This document shows positions 22,301 to 33,571 of a DNA stretch of 64,000 nucleotides, piece after piece. Position 1 is the first letter of the stretch, and each line of letters opens with the position of its first letter. Below the pieces are notes generated by a model, which was given only the letters and a program-made list of their open reading frames with translations, had not been told where the DNA came from and did no database searches. Made by a program: the position numbers and the translations under genes. Origin of the DNA: Lineus longissimus (taxonomy: Eukaryota; Nemertea; Pilidiophora; Heteronemertea; Lineidae); assembly GCF_910592395.1 (NCBI RefSeq), contig NC_088326.1, positions 12,529,001-12,593,000 on the forward strand, given 5' to 3'.

Positions 22301-23694
22301 CCGGTACTGCACTCCGTAATTATGATGACCAACCGCCCTGGAAAGACACGAGAATGGATCTTACACGTAACACAAAAGGTTAATAATGCACTTCTTTTTA
22401 TGGGATTTTCTTACAAAACTTCTATAATCCCGGCAGCATAAACTCACCAATTATTACCACATCCTGACACATCTGTAATGAGCTGCTTATAGTCGAAGAC
22501 TTCCCTCAGCGGCCCCTTCATGACGTTACTAACTACCCCTTCTTCCATATCCACCAGCACTGCCTAAAAAAATGTTTAAAAAAATAAACATGAAAAAATA
22601 AACATTTAAAAAATAAACATTTGAAAAAATAAACATGAAAATATTACAAGTAAAGAACATTTTGGGCACCTCCACAGCAAAGTGATCTACTTTAGCAAAA
22701 CTTATAAGTATGTGGACCAATCACGTAGTGTCATTCATGGTCACGTGTGGCGCTAAGTGATAATTTTTCAATAGAGCCAGAGGCCCCAAGTACGGGCCAC
22801 AGCAAGTCTGCTCATCCATAGACTGCTTATTGCTTGTGCTGGTTATCCTAAAAGGGGGACTATAGCATTGAAAAAGCATGCCGTGGCGAGGAGAGGTGAC
22901 CTGAACAGAACTTACCCTCGCTTTAAGTGACTTGATCTTGCCTCTGGAATCACCCAATGGAATATCCACTGGGTCGTCATATCGTGTATCGACATTCCTG
23001 AAGAAGCTGCTGATGGACTCGTCGTAAACGCCACGCTACATGAAGAAGGAAGGGTAGACTTTAGACTGCTAACATTGCCGTTAGCAACTCTTGAGCTTGC
23101 TCGAAGGTCAAAGGTCATGACGGGTACAGTCAGGATCAAGAAACAATGATCTTCTTGGTAAACAAAATTTTTTGATTTAATGATATCGAAAACTATAGAT
23201 CACTTCTCAACAAAGTTTTGTTATGTATTCAATGCCTAACTTCATGCAGTAGGCCTATTTGAGTATCCAAATTTATGCTAGCAGAAATGATTGAATTACC
23301 TTGTTTGTGCTTGCGTGCTCCCGCAGAGCTAAATCCCAGAACCTTGTGCCGATCTGATTACCGCACTGACCAACTGAAACGAAAATCCAAATCAGTAAAT
23401 CATCAATGGTAAGGAGTATCAGATATGTGATTTCAACGAGGAACTTTTTGACACATTTGCTCGTGAAGAGCCAGGCACTTTAGGCCTTGAATACCCCGGG
23501 ACAACTGTCTTCAGTTTAAGTGCCTGCAAGGGAACTATGGCCCACTTTTTGAGAACCTGACAGTTGTGAATTCTAATGTCACCTATAGCCACATGGTGGC
23601 AGCCCTATCCAACGAAAAAGTTACAAATTTCAACTTCTTTTTTGCTATTTCCTAGAATTTAGCGCTCACCTTGGACAACAATTGACTGCGTCAT
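19306..23694 (-). CDS. TUBE1: Epsilon-tubulin, complete, ten exons
   Basis: Epsilon-tubulin is a centriole protein needed for triplet microtubules and is typical of organisms with centrioles and cilia. Exons (minus): 23694-23670, 23373-23300, 23035-22916, 22563-22448, 22337-22216, 21773-21586, 21038-20857, 20746-20465, 20012-19838, 19452-19306. All are GT-AG with consistent phase, giving 476 aa (human 475). The start MTQSIVVQVGQCGNQIG matches the human N-terminus almost exactly. The GTP-binding signature GGGTGSG spans the exon 5/6 junction at about residues 151-157. Other blocks are AVLVDMEEGVV, SGCGNNWAVGH, YPSAEDDVITSPYNS, KPFDTMNNIVANLLLN, LPPRRLDQMFSDAFSRDHQL and WNQEGWKTGLCS. Four introns carry MITEs or a long palindrome. 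The gene is divergent from EXOSC6. Confidence 0.97.
19543..19706 (+). mobile_element. MITE, family B, copy 3, in TUBE1 intron 9
   Basis: It has TACAGTAGAACCTCTCTTAG at one end and AGAGAGGTTCTACTGTA at the other. The termini are perfect inverted repeats for 12 bp, with TA at both outer edges. It is 164 bp long and lies in the intron between TUBE1 exons 9 and 10. Confidence 0.85.
20171..20340 (-). mobile_element. MITE, family D, copy 2, in TUBE1 intron 8
   Basis: This is the inverse complement of the 17,923-18,094 element, with about a dozen differences and the same CACACCGGG end. It lies between TUBE1 exons 8 and 9. Confidence 0.8.
21281..21499. mobile_element. Near-perfect palindrome, 98-bp arms, in TUBE1 intron 6
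   Basis: The left arm is 21,281-21,378 and the right arm 21,402-21,499, with a 23-nt spacer. By eye the arms are inverse complements with a single mismatch (position 21,305 against its partner). The outer ends are TGACCCGCTCTACCAAAACT and its complement. It has no coding capacity. It is most simply a recent foldback MITE, and transcribed as part of the intron it would form a long RNA hairpin. Confidence 0.9.
21971..22152 (+). mobile_element. MITE, family B, copy 4, in TUBE1 intron 5
   Basis: It starts TACAATGGAACCTCCCTTAG and ends AGAGGTTCTACTGTA. The interior CTCTATTAAGGACA units and the TTTGGTCCCAAATTGGT palindrome are the same as in the other copies. It lies between TUBE1 exons 5 and 6. 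Confidence 0.8.
22565..22640 (+). repeat. AT-rich short tandem repeat next to TUBE1 exon 4
   Basis: Four to five copies of AAAAAATAAACATTTG-like units. It lies immediately upstream of the exon 4 acceptor as read on the minus strand, so it supplies a T-rich polypyrimidine tract in the transcript. Confidence 0.7.
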
Positions 23695-24129
23695 GCCTTC
23701 TTCAGGTATGTATTCACCGTAAAAAGGTAACAAGTCCACATCTATTTAATCAGAGAAGACATATTTCGACATTTTATTGCTTGAAAACTCAACTTTTTCC
23801 TCTTGGAACTCTTTAAATGAATTTCTGGCGGAGGTAGAGTTTTCTGCAAAACAAAAGAGCAAGCAATGATAAAACTGCCTCAAACGCGCTTGTTATCCAG
23901 ATCTCAATTAAGTCTTTCTAACTAAACTAAGATTTAAAATTTTATAAAGTTAATCATATTAATTTAGTACCGAAATCTTAGCTAAAATATTTTTTTAATT
24001 CGTCGAACTTGCCGAACGTCGGATGATTTCTCCATATAAAATGGCTGCGCCCATGTTTTGCAAAACCAGCATTTTTTCGTAGAAAATTGCGATTTATTCC
24101 ATCATTATTGAAATTGAGAAGTTGTCATC
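23695..24129. promoter_or_regulatory. Bidirectional intergenic region, TUBE1 and EXOSC6
   Basis: The 435 bp separate the TUBE1 start codon (minus) from the EXOSC6 start codon (plus). Both 5' UTRs and both promoters must lie here unless there are unseen non-coding exons. The sequence is AT-rich (many A/T runs at 23,930-24,000), without an obvious TATA box in the expected place for either gene. AAAATGGCTGCGCCCATG near 24,039 contains AAAATGGC, resembling YY1-type initiator sites common in housekeeping promoters. Confidence 0.6.
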
Positions 24130-26697
24130 ATGCCTATAGATAGCAGACGTATTTTTGGTCCGGAGGAAACTCTTGATCCGATGACATTTGTTACACCAGA
24201 AGAAAAAAAACTGAAAAAAGAATCTGAGGTATACCTGCTGTACATTTGGTAGTGTATTTGTGCATGGCTTCATTTTGGAGGTTTGACGACAGTTTATGGC
24301 TGAGTCTTTTGTAAGATGGGCAGAAGATTGGGGTAGATCCAGGAGAGGCATACAGTAGGCATAGTGACAATCGGTAGGGCATGTAGACCTGCTTGCTAGC
24401 CCGATTTTTGCCTTCGTAAATGGTAAAAATATGGCCACAAACTTACCATTTTGCTTCTTATTTAAGGGAAACCTTTTAGTGGATGATTTGCGCAATGATC
24501 GCCGAAAAGTGGACCAAATCAGACCACTGTGTAAGTACACTATCATGAGAATCCTTTACCTGGACTAATGTAGTACCCAAGATGTACATGTCGGTCTAGA
24601 CTGTAAGTAGCGTGGTATTGTCGTATAACGAGTTGCGATTTTTCAATCATACTAAAGGTTGGTGCTCTTTTCAATTTCAGTTTTGCAATCTGGAACAATC
24701 ACACAGGCAAAAGGATCGGCTTACATTGAAATCAACAACACAAAAGTTATATGTGCAGTGTGAGTATGATGTCTTGTAAACACAGGCGTTTGAGGTTCTT
24801 TTATTGCTAGCTGCTCTTTTGTTTTGCAGAAAATTCTACTGACTGTAAGGATCCAGGTCTTAAACTCAACCAACCAACTCGAGTATCTTTACCACAGCAG
24901 GTTTATTTCAAACTCGGAAAAACCCACAGCAAATACCAGTCAGTCCTCTCCCTCTCACCAACCTCAAGCTTCAACTCACTTCAACCACCTTCCATACAAG
25001 AAAACCCTACACCAAACCTCCACCCAATTATATAACAACAAAGAAAGAGTAAACTCAAGGATTAAAACATGAATGTGTTTATTTACAAGTGAATTACGCA
25101 AAACACACAATGAATGGCCTCGGTAAGGATCAATGATTAAAACATGATTGGCACGAGTAGTGGAAATTGTTACACTGACGTATTCTGCTATTGGGGTCAG
25201 AGTCTCTGATTGGATTGTAGGTCTGCAAGTAATCCATCCTTTACTCATACTCGTCCTGTATTGGGTCCTTCCAGGTATGGGCCACGGGAAGCCGTAAGAC
25301 GAGAAGACTTCAGCATGAAGGGACAGCTCAATTGTGAATTCAAGTTTGCGACGTTTTCCTGTCCGCAACGCCGGCCGCATCAGGCGGACATGATGGATAA
25401 AGACTATTCAGTTCTGTTAATGGATGCGTTAGAGCCGGCCGTCTGCTTGGACAAATATCCCAAATCTGTTGTCGATGTGTTCGTTACAGTCTTGGAGAAT
25501 GACGGAAGTGGTAGGTATTGAGGAAAGGAGGATGTGAATCAAATGATAATTTAGAGGCTGGGGCTATGACTTGTTGAGTTGGGAGGGCTGAACTTCTTAG
25601 CTGTCTGAATCTTGCAAGCAGCCCAGGATGCTTTTGTAGATTGGGAATTCTGTTCTTCTCGAGACAGAGACCTAAAATGAGCGCAAACTGTGATGAGATT
25701 TCTTTCTTCTAGCCCTAGCTGCTGCCATAACTTGTGCTGCGGTCGCCCTCGCAGACGCCGAGATTGAAATGTACGATGTTGTAATAGGATGCTGTCTACG
25801 CTCGATTGATAATCACCTCCTCCTGGACCCGACATATGAAGAAGAATATAAACCACACGTATGTATTTGATCATCGATTTCAACTACATTTTGATTATAT
25901 GTCAAAAGGGAGATCAGTGGCAGAGTGGTTTGTAAACCATGAGGGTGTAGATTCGACACTAAGATGGATCAGTGCTGTTTCTCTTTGTGTCCATGGGCAA
26001 GGTACTTAACCCTACATGCTTTTGCTCTGCACTCGGAGGTGTTATTCTCCATGGAGTATTCCTCCTCCGAGGCATTTGAGTCCAGGCTTCTCTGTGTTTT
26101 AACGTCCAATTCTTGCTTCCAGGTGCAACAGGCTAGGGCTGATAACAGCATGATGACGGTGGCCTACATGCCGTCAATCAACCAGGTCTCTTCCATAGAG
26201 ATGAAGGGAGTAGCAGAAATAGTCAACCTACAGGAGGTCAGTATTAACAAGATTCCATAAAGACTAGTCAATATTAATTCTTTGCGACCAAAATTGCTTG
26301 TTTGCAGTGGTCATTGTAGGTGCCTGCAAGAAAAGGTTGTCTGCGATCTGATACAAACCTAGCGATCACTTATTTTACCCACAGACCAGCAATCTGTGGA
26401 AATTGTCGCAGGATGCAGTGGCTAAAATCCCTTGTTAACAGTGTGAAAATTGACACACAGGAGTGGACAAAAAACCTTGCATTCAGTTCTTACAATAGTA
26501 AATGCCAAGTAGGAGAAGACTTCTTCAAATTGGAGACAAATCCACTGAGTCTCGGGAAACACAGTCAAAAGGAACTAACCTATCGATTTCTCTTCCAGGG
26601 GTTGAAGCTTGTCATTAGGACCTGCCAGCGCATCTACCCTGTCATACAGAAATGTCTTCTCGACGCTGTGAAAGAAAAGTTGAAGGAATCTTCCTAG
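24130..26697 (+). CDS. EXOSC6: Exosome complex component MTR3, complete, seven exons
   Basis: A subunit of the RNase PH-like ring of the RNA exosome, which degrades and trims RNA in nucleus and cytoplasm; in animals the ring is structural. Exons: 24130-24228, 24467-24530, 24681-24759, 25275-25510, 25713-25858, 26123-26236, 26599-26697; all GT-AG, consistent phase, 278 aa (human about 272). It starts [14 protein letters not shown], like the RRIRGPEE of MTR3. Next come [60 protein letters not shown] and [17 protein letters not shown], all RNase PH-family positions typical of MTR3. Exon 2 (64 nt) has the weakest similarity and rests mainly on phase and splice sites. The human gene is, to my knowledge, intronless, so the seven exons here are notable. 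Confidence 0.95.
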
Positions 26698-26864
26698 CAC
26701 AATCTTGAATTTTTTTCTAAGAATGGACTTTTAGACAATATTGACTATTCAGGTGGAACTGTGAGTAATCCGTTGGATTCATGAAATGAGATCTGTAGCT
26801 ATTTCAATATTGTACATGCGATTTGCCACTGCCTTCCCCAGAGACTCTGGAGATTATATTTGTA

Positions 26865-26880
26865 AATAAACAATAATAAA
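26865..26880 (+). terminator. Polyadenylation signals of EXOSC6
   Basis: AATAAA occurs at 26,865-26,870 and again at 26,875-26,880, about 170 nt after the stop codon, in a suitable AT-rich context. Confidence 0.7.
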
Positions 26881-26959
26881 AACAGAACTGTTGTTGATTA
26901 TGTGTTACTGTACGATTAGTCATTCGAAGATGGCCAATTCAACCCCCCTCCTCCTGCCT

Positions 26960-27055
26960 ATCGTCCCTACACTCCGGACGCAGTGGACCGGCCTTGTTCC
27001 TCACCCATATGGAGAACCAATTAGGATGACGCAATGTACTGCCTAGGTAGTCTAA
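26960..27055 (+). repeat. Dispersed repeat, copy 2 (partner at 17,555-17,650)
   Basis: CTACACTCCGGACGCAGTGG, GTTCCTCACCC, AGGATGACGCAATG and ACTGCCTAGG match the copy at 17.6 kb in the same orientation. Confidence 0.55.
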
Positions 27056-28790
27056 TAGTCCCCCATTAAAAGCCGAAAAGGGCGGTGTTCTCGGACCAAA
27101 CTGCGTTTGCCGACTTGGGATACCTGCACTCTGTATGTGAATACGGGAGTCTGTACGATAAAAATGGCAAGATATGTCTCTCCCGATACGTCTCGTAGAT
27201 GACTTTCATCCGAGTCTGGCATGTTTTAATGAAATATTAAGTCATCATTGTATCGGTTATCTTGCATCTCAAGAAGCCTCGATGGAATTTAAATTGGAAG
27301 AAGACATTTAATTAAATCTTCATGGTGATTTAATTCGGAATAGTCTTGTCAATGACAATTACTGGCAATATATACGTTAAACCAAGCGTAGATTAATCTA
27401 TGCTTGACAAAACCAGTGTCTTTAAAATTTAATTGAAAGACTCTCTGGTAAACCGAAATTCACACAAGGTTCAGATCGCAATGTGGAATATTTTGAGATT
27501 TTTTGAATGGTTGCCACTTTGAACGGGGGCCTAAACCAGCAATACATTATAGTCCCGTCCGGTCCTCGTCCGCAGGCTTCGGTAATGTTCCCGATTGTAC
27601 ATGTTCCATCTGGAAACCAATCGAACCCGGACGCGGAGTCAGACACTAGACTTTTTCCAGGGGGACATTTTCGACTGCTACACCGGGAGTTGAACCGCCC
27701 AGATCCTGTCAGTAACCTCCCCCTAACTTTAGGTTGTAGGCAAGGAGATAGCATCTTATCACATGTAACTTTATAGTGACCTTGACCGCATGGGTTTTCC
27801 AAAAGGTAGCATCTTTTGGCTCTGTACAAAGCTACATAATGTACCTCCAGCCTCAGTAGAGTCGATTTAACACGAGTGTAAATCAGTGTGGGAGCGCTCG
27901 GTCGCTACCTCTTGAGTCCGTTGCCACAAAACCTCTTGACCCACTCTTGGAATCTTTTTCCCTCCTTGATGACCATTAGTGCCGCGGAACTTCTTGGGGA
28001 GACGGAATATGAGCATATCATCCCGATGTCACTGGCCACTGGGCACAAACATCATGAAATTCAATTCGGCTAATTCAACAGTGCAGCACAATGAGTATAT
28101 ATAATCAGGATTTCGGACGAAGAGGACTCGTTATTGGACATTCTTTAAGTAAATCATTGCGTTTTGCATTTTCATAATGATCAATCCTTGCATATCGTTG
28201 CCCCAAATCATTTCGAAAACATGCCGTTTTTCATGCAATCTCAGAGCGAAATCGTTGCGGGGTTGTTTCAGTAAAACAAACTTTCCAACCCGTTGTTGAA
28301 GTTTGAAATGTCCTAGGCGGGATTATCCGGAGAGAAATCATAACCTCTTAGAACCATACACCACATTCCGTCATTATACAATAGGGCTGGACACCTTTTC
28401 CAGGGGGACATTTTCTACTTCTGCACCGGCCTCGAGCACCTGTGTTATATGACAGGAAAGTCTAAGGCGTCTGACGATGCCGACTGGTTAGATTGCTCTG
28501 ACAGGGTAATAAGTGCTGTCAGGGGTGAATTGATGACCACGGACGGCGGCAGGTGGGTGATTTCTTCGGCGGCAGGCGCCCGGGGCTGCCCGTAATAAAT
28601 AAAGGGCGCTCGGTAATAGGGAGTTTTCGCAAATACCCCGAAACGCCAGCGCGTGAACGCCTATCCCATCGTTCGACCTCCTGATATTAACTAGGTCGAA
28701 CAATTGGATAGTTGTTCGCGTTGACGCTGTTTCGGGGGACTTCCGAAAATTCCCCATTGCCTGCGTGTTGCTCTTCCGAAAACTTTAGGC

Positions 28791-28936
28791 TTTGGACGAC
28801 CCAATAAGTCCTGCTTATAGTCCCCGTTTAAGCTTTAGACGACCCAAATAGTCCAGCGTATAGTCCACCTTTAAGCCTTGGAAGTCCCAAATAGTCCTGC
28901 CTACACTCCACCTTTAAGCTTTGGGCGGCCAAATAG
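28791..28936 (+). repeat. Tandem repeat, 43-bp unit, about 3.4 copies
   Basis: Units read TTTGGACGACCCAAxTAGTC, then CTGCTTATAGTCC and CCTTTAAGC. Spacing between unit starts (28,791, 28,834, 28,877, 28,920) is constant. Related single copies (GATCCTGCTTATATAGTCCC then CCTTTA) occur near 5,489. Confidence 0.8.
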
Positions 28937-30007
28937 GTTTACACCAGCCTCTTCCGGACAGGAATGTGCAGTGTCGGGCCAAGCAATTAAATTTCCAAGT
29001 TCGTCATTAGATTGCATTTCTAACTGATAACAACTGTCAAGTTGAAATGGATGACCCCGACGAAGACGAACAATATGTCACTTTCAACTCAGCAATATAC
29101 AATCTACCTTGCGCCAGGAATTGGCGGAGGCGCAATGACTTAGTGGGACGAGGCTGCATTCCTGTATAACACTCATTAGCTCTTACACCGGAAGTAGCAT
29201 CCACTTGCGCTGTAACGTTTATTGGTGCGCGCATAATTTCGGAATGCTTTCCGTAGCTGTTTCCGGTGCAGCGGGAACACAATGTTTCGGAATGTATTTG
29301 TAAGTACTTTTGCTGACGAAAACAAGAATGGTTTCAGAATCATATATATATATACATGTACATTTTGTAATTGCATAAGAGGCACGTGAAGTCTTGGCTA
29401 TTCAAGGGACATTATCTGTGATGAATCAGCTGTAGCGCTACGTTAATAAGCAAATCGTACTAATGATCGCTATAGTTTGCATGGGATCTGTGCACCAATT
29501 CCCTGCAACCTCCCTAGGAAAACTGCATCCTCCGCCTTTTGCAGGGAATACAAAATCTCCCTAGTAGCTTCTTACCAAGCGAAGCTTTTCAATAATCGTT
29601 TGAAGTGCATTCTAACTCAAAATAAATGATCCGGTTCCACAGCGATAAGACCACATTCATCACGGGGCAATTTTTGATTATTTGATCAGATGGCGCTCTA
29701 TGAATTTTTCATGAGATGCGCGCGCGGTAGAGGATGCATGCGAGATAAAATGCAGGAGTTGTAATGATTAATCACGTCCTGTTGACATCATTGTACGAAT
29801 TGTGTATGAGAGGGTGGATTCGGGGGGGGGGGGTTACAGGCCGTTGATTATAGATCTAATCAATGTTCTGTGGGGTATCATCAACAAATCACCACACTTG
29901 TTCTTTATATCTAGGCATGTCTTACTTTCGACCTTGTGTCACATGTGCTGACTTTCCTGATGATCCTCTACAGTGCGACCACTGATCGAAGTAATGTCTT
30001 ACATCAA

Positions 30008-30150
30008 TCTCCTAGCCTAGCCATTGGTATCGGTTGCTTAGTGATCATAAGCACCATTACCAGCGTACATTTGGCCTTTTCCGGTTGGTTTCTTCCGGGC
30101 AGCAAATGGCAGCTCGTCCTCTCATTTGGAGATTGGGCCAACATGCTTCA
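30008..30150 (+). repeat. Dispersed repeat E, copy 1
   Basis: It shares CTCCTAGC, GCCATTGGTA-CGGTTGCTTA, GCGTACATTTG, TTCCGGTTGGT, CAAATGGCAGCT and TCCTCTCATT-GGAGATTG with the segment at 62,928-63,085 in the same orientation. It was not found elsewhere in the window. Confidence 0.7.
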
Positions 30151-30436
30151 GGAACACCCTGTGAACATCATGTTCATATATTCCACACACTAGCAAAACC
30201 ATCAATTACATACCGATAGTTTCTGCGGGTGAAGGGTTTACTTCATCATGATATTGATAATGATAATAATGATGATGGTTTAAGAGCGCTGGCGGATCCA
30301 GGAACTGGAAGAAGAGGAGGCGTGCACTGCATTTCTCATCAAAATTGCTGCACTACAGGACTGTGTGTTCCAAAATTTCATGGTCAATTTCAAAGATTCT
30401 ATAACAATCAGGGGGCGTGCCTCTGGTGCACCCCCT

Positions 30437-30680
30437 TGGATACGCGCCTGATAAACGTTCATGGATGAAAGTAGAACGGAAGCCTTAATGAAAAAAAAAA
30501 AAGATATAAAATTCGCCAGGGTTTGAATCTAATTCGAATCCGCGCCTGATAAACGTTCATGGATGAAAAATGGAAAGAAGACCTTTTAAAAAAACGAAAA
30601 AATACATTCGCCGGGGTTCGAACCCGTGACCACCCAATCTAAAGCGCAGCTCTCTAACCGCTGAGCTATCAGGGCGTTCA
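30437..30680 (-). repeat. tRNA-derived (SINE-like) sequence with adjacent duplicated tail
   Basis: On the minus strand 30,607-30,678 reads like a tRNA: TAGCTCAGCGGTTAGAG (box A) and GGGTTCGAACCCC (box B) are intact. The acceptor-stem arms do not pair, so it is not a functional tRNA. The flank GCGCCTGATAAACGTTCATG GATGAAA (fragment split) occurs twice, about 97 bp apart, at 30,444 and 30,541, each followed by an A-rich run and a TTCGCC-GGGTT segment. That arrangement suggests a tandemly duplicated SINE. Confidence 0.6.
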
Positions 30681-31202
30681 TGTTTGACGTGAGATATTCG
30701 GCAATCTGAAGACAGGCCTTAGGGTACGCGCCATGATTGTGGCTAGGTCACGCTGGCGGAAGAGTAATTGGGTGCAAATAGTTCCAAGGTAACCGTATAA
30801 CACAATATTACTATAGATATTTCTTAATATATCGTATATATATAGCTCGGTGATTTTATTGAAAATGTTTGCAGTTGATTTAAATGTTTGAATGGTTTAA
30901 AAACAAAATTTTTAGAAGCGAGGTCAACAGGGTCAAAAGAAATAGTTTTTTGCGCCAATGATGTCGGCAACGGCAGATTTGAATTAAGATTCGAGTCGAT
31001 TCTTTTGGAAGCCGAATCTGCGGATGCACAGGGCAATTGCATTTAGAAAGCTCCGCCGACTGATAGTCAAACCATTCCCTGGAGTGCTCGAAAACCTGGA
31101 ATCAGTGTGTACTTCAGCTTGAAAAGTTCGCGGATACAGTCACGTGAACTGAATTTATATGCCCGCCTGTGAGAGTTTTAATATAATACAGCCCACGTAG
31201 TT

Positions 31203-31440
31203 TCATGTTGCTTGGCTGTATTAATGCACACACAAATACAGAGCAATGCAAACTAGTACGACATCCGTATTCACCATCTTCTTGGAGTAGGATTATAGTT
31301 TCACCCCTGCTGAATACGTAATGCACACACGAATACAGAGCAGTGCATGTATTTACAGCCTATTCTCAGTGCGGAATATTGTATTAGTTTCACCCAGCTG
31401 AGGACTGAATGCACATATGAATACACAGCGATGCACAGCA
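31203..31440 (+). repeat. Degenerate tandem repeat, about 110-bp unit
   Basis: Three occurrences of AATGCACA-A-GAATACAGAGC-ATGCA are followed by TAGTTTCACCC-GCTGA-. The units are about 75-85% alike by eye. Several short ORFs on the minus strand derive from it. Confidence 0.65.
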
Positions 31441-33571
31441 AGTTACGGTCTCGGCATCGAAAAGACAATAAAATATCAAGGATCATCTGGGTTCGGTAGA
31501 TAAACGCGCATAAAAGTCACGGCGGCTGCAATAAGTGACTGTTGATGCTGATCCATGAGTAATGCCCGGATAATGGGACGGTTACTCACGAGATCGAACA
31601 GGCCGTTCCATCTCTTTGTTACAACGCATCCGTCATTTCCTTGTCCACACACGGGTTACAAAATGTCTATTTACTTGTGGTGTCTCTTGCATTAAGAGAG
31701 GCTCCGCGGTTCTCAAATTGAAAAAGTAATTTCCGTGATGGCAATCGGTCATTTCTGTATACAGGAAATGGAAGTGATGTTGGAATTTTGCTCATAAATC
31801 CCAAATAAAGAGGGCCTCGTTGTTCAAAACAAATTTTCGGTGACTAACGCTGGCGTTAGCTTAACTTAGCGTAATCTCCTTCAGTGAAGTCCATTAGACT
31901 TTAGACGCCAAGTTGATTTTACGGCAACGTAAAAACCGGGCTCTGAGCTAGAGTTAAGCCACAGCTTGGCAATGACATTACTTTCGAGAAAAAGGATTGT
32001 AGACTATCTTCATCTAACTACGGTCATTGTACATTACATCCGGTCCCAAAAGACGCGATGGTGATTCATATACATCGTCAAAGACTATCCGCCACCATTG
32101 TAACAATGTTTCGATAATATCTAATGCCAGCGCGACTGTTGCACCAGCCTCCTCCGAGATGCTGTTAATGTCCTTGATAAGAATGACCAATGGTCCGATG
32201 ATGACTCGTGGTGTCTGTTATCAGTTGAGGGAGTGGGTAATTTGTTGACAGCTTCTTAATATAAGCTGCATCGGGATGCTGTCGTGGTATCTATAAATAC
32301 GTCATTTTTGCTATTGCAGCGTCCCGGAACAATAGAGGTGTCACATTACGCAAACACCCACTCGGAATGTGGATGGCTGGGCCGAACGATGATGCGGAAA
32401 GTGGTAGTCGTTGGTTGTGTGGTTCGGACTAGACATGTAATCTGCAACCCCATGGCCTTATATTGACAAGCTCATTCCCCTAACAGCGGATCGGATTTCA
32501 ATGGGGTAAGACGGCCCCATCGAATTGACGGAGAGGAGTGGACTGTGAAGTCATACTTTTAGGGCGATTGGTGAGGTGAGCTAAAAACAGACGGGCATGC
32601 ATATATGGCGCATTCAGTGGCGGTCCTCGGTTGCTGATCATGAGCTGCAGGTAGCTATTGGTCGCCACAAAGGGGTGGCTCCGGCCAAAACATCAAACGC
32701 TTGCGTCCTCGACCAAGGAAAGCCGCGAGGTTGAATTTAATCACGAGAAGAGTAGAAATGCTGATTTATTACACGGCATATTTTGAATTTTTGTTCATTT
32801 TTGATAACAACCAATTGTACACGTAGCTCTTCGTGCCTGATTTGCATCGGTTGTTGTTGTCGTGCCAAACACTGCTGGATGCTGATCTACGGAGCTGCCG
32901 AGAACATAGTAAATCGATTTCCACCCACCTGGCAGCCCCCGGGTTGTTATGGGTGAGCGAATAACCTTTCGCTTCACCTGGCCTCAGCTAGTCGTTGGCA
33001 AGTCTAATGAGCATTCACACCCCGCGCACCTGGGCCACCGGAACTATATTCCTCGCGATGAGATATTGCCAGCCTACAAATCATCGCACTTACTCTGCTG
33101 TGTAGGATATTGTTCATCCGCTCGCTGCATACACTGTAGGCGGCGAAAGGTTACGGCGCAGTTTATGGACATAGCACGCTAGAGAAGAATGAGTCATTAG
33201 GCAGATCGAAAAGATGCCGAAACTACATTGTAAATCTGATTTTCCGGAGAGTGAGAAAGGCTATTGCGCAACCTTTTTCATGTTTTAGGCTGGGGAACAC
33301 TCGAATTCCGATAGACAGCTTTGCTTGGTATAAATGCCCTTCTGACCTTCGTTGGTACTTTAAGGTTGGGGAGTTCTCTTTCCAAAGAATTGACGATATC
33401 TGATTCAGATCATGTTTTGTTTCGGAATATCCCGTGTTTGTCTGATTACGAAACCGCATTCCCGTATCAGACTCTCTTGGGAAATATTGTGTCAGATGGA
33501 AGGCGAGCGGCACGCAATCACGGCGTGGGACTCGGTGTGTTTTAATGCAATCATAAGTTTTATTAGAGCTC

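Noticed and set aside
30607-30678. Functional tRNA on the minus strand
   Set aside because: Box A and box B are good, but the acceptor stem does not pair and the flanks are duplicated, so a tRNA-derived repeat is the better call.
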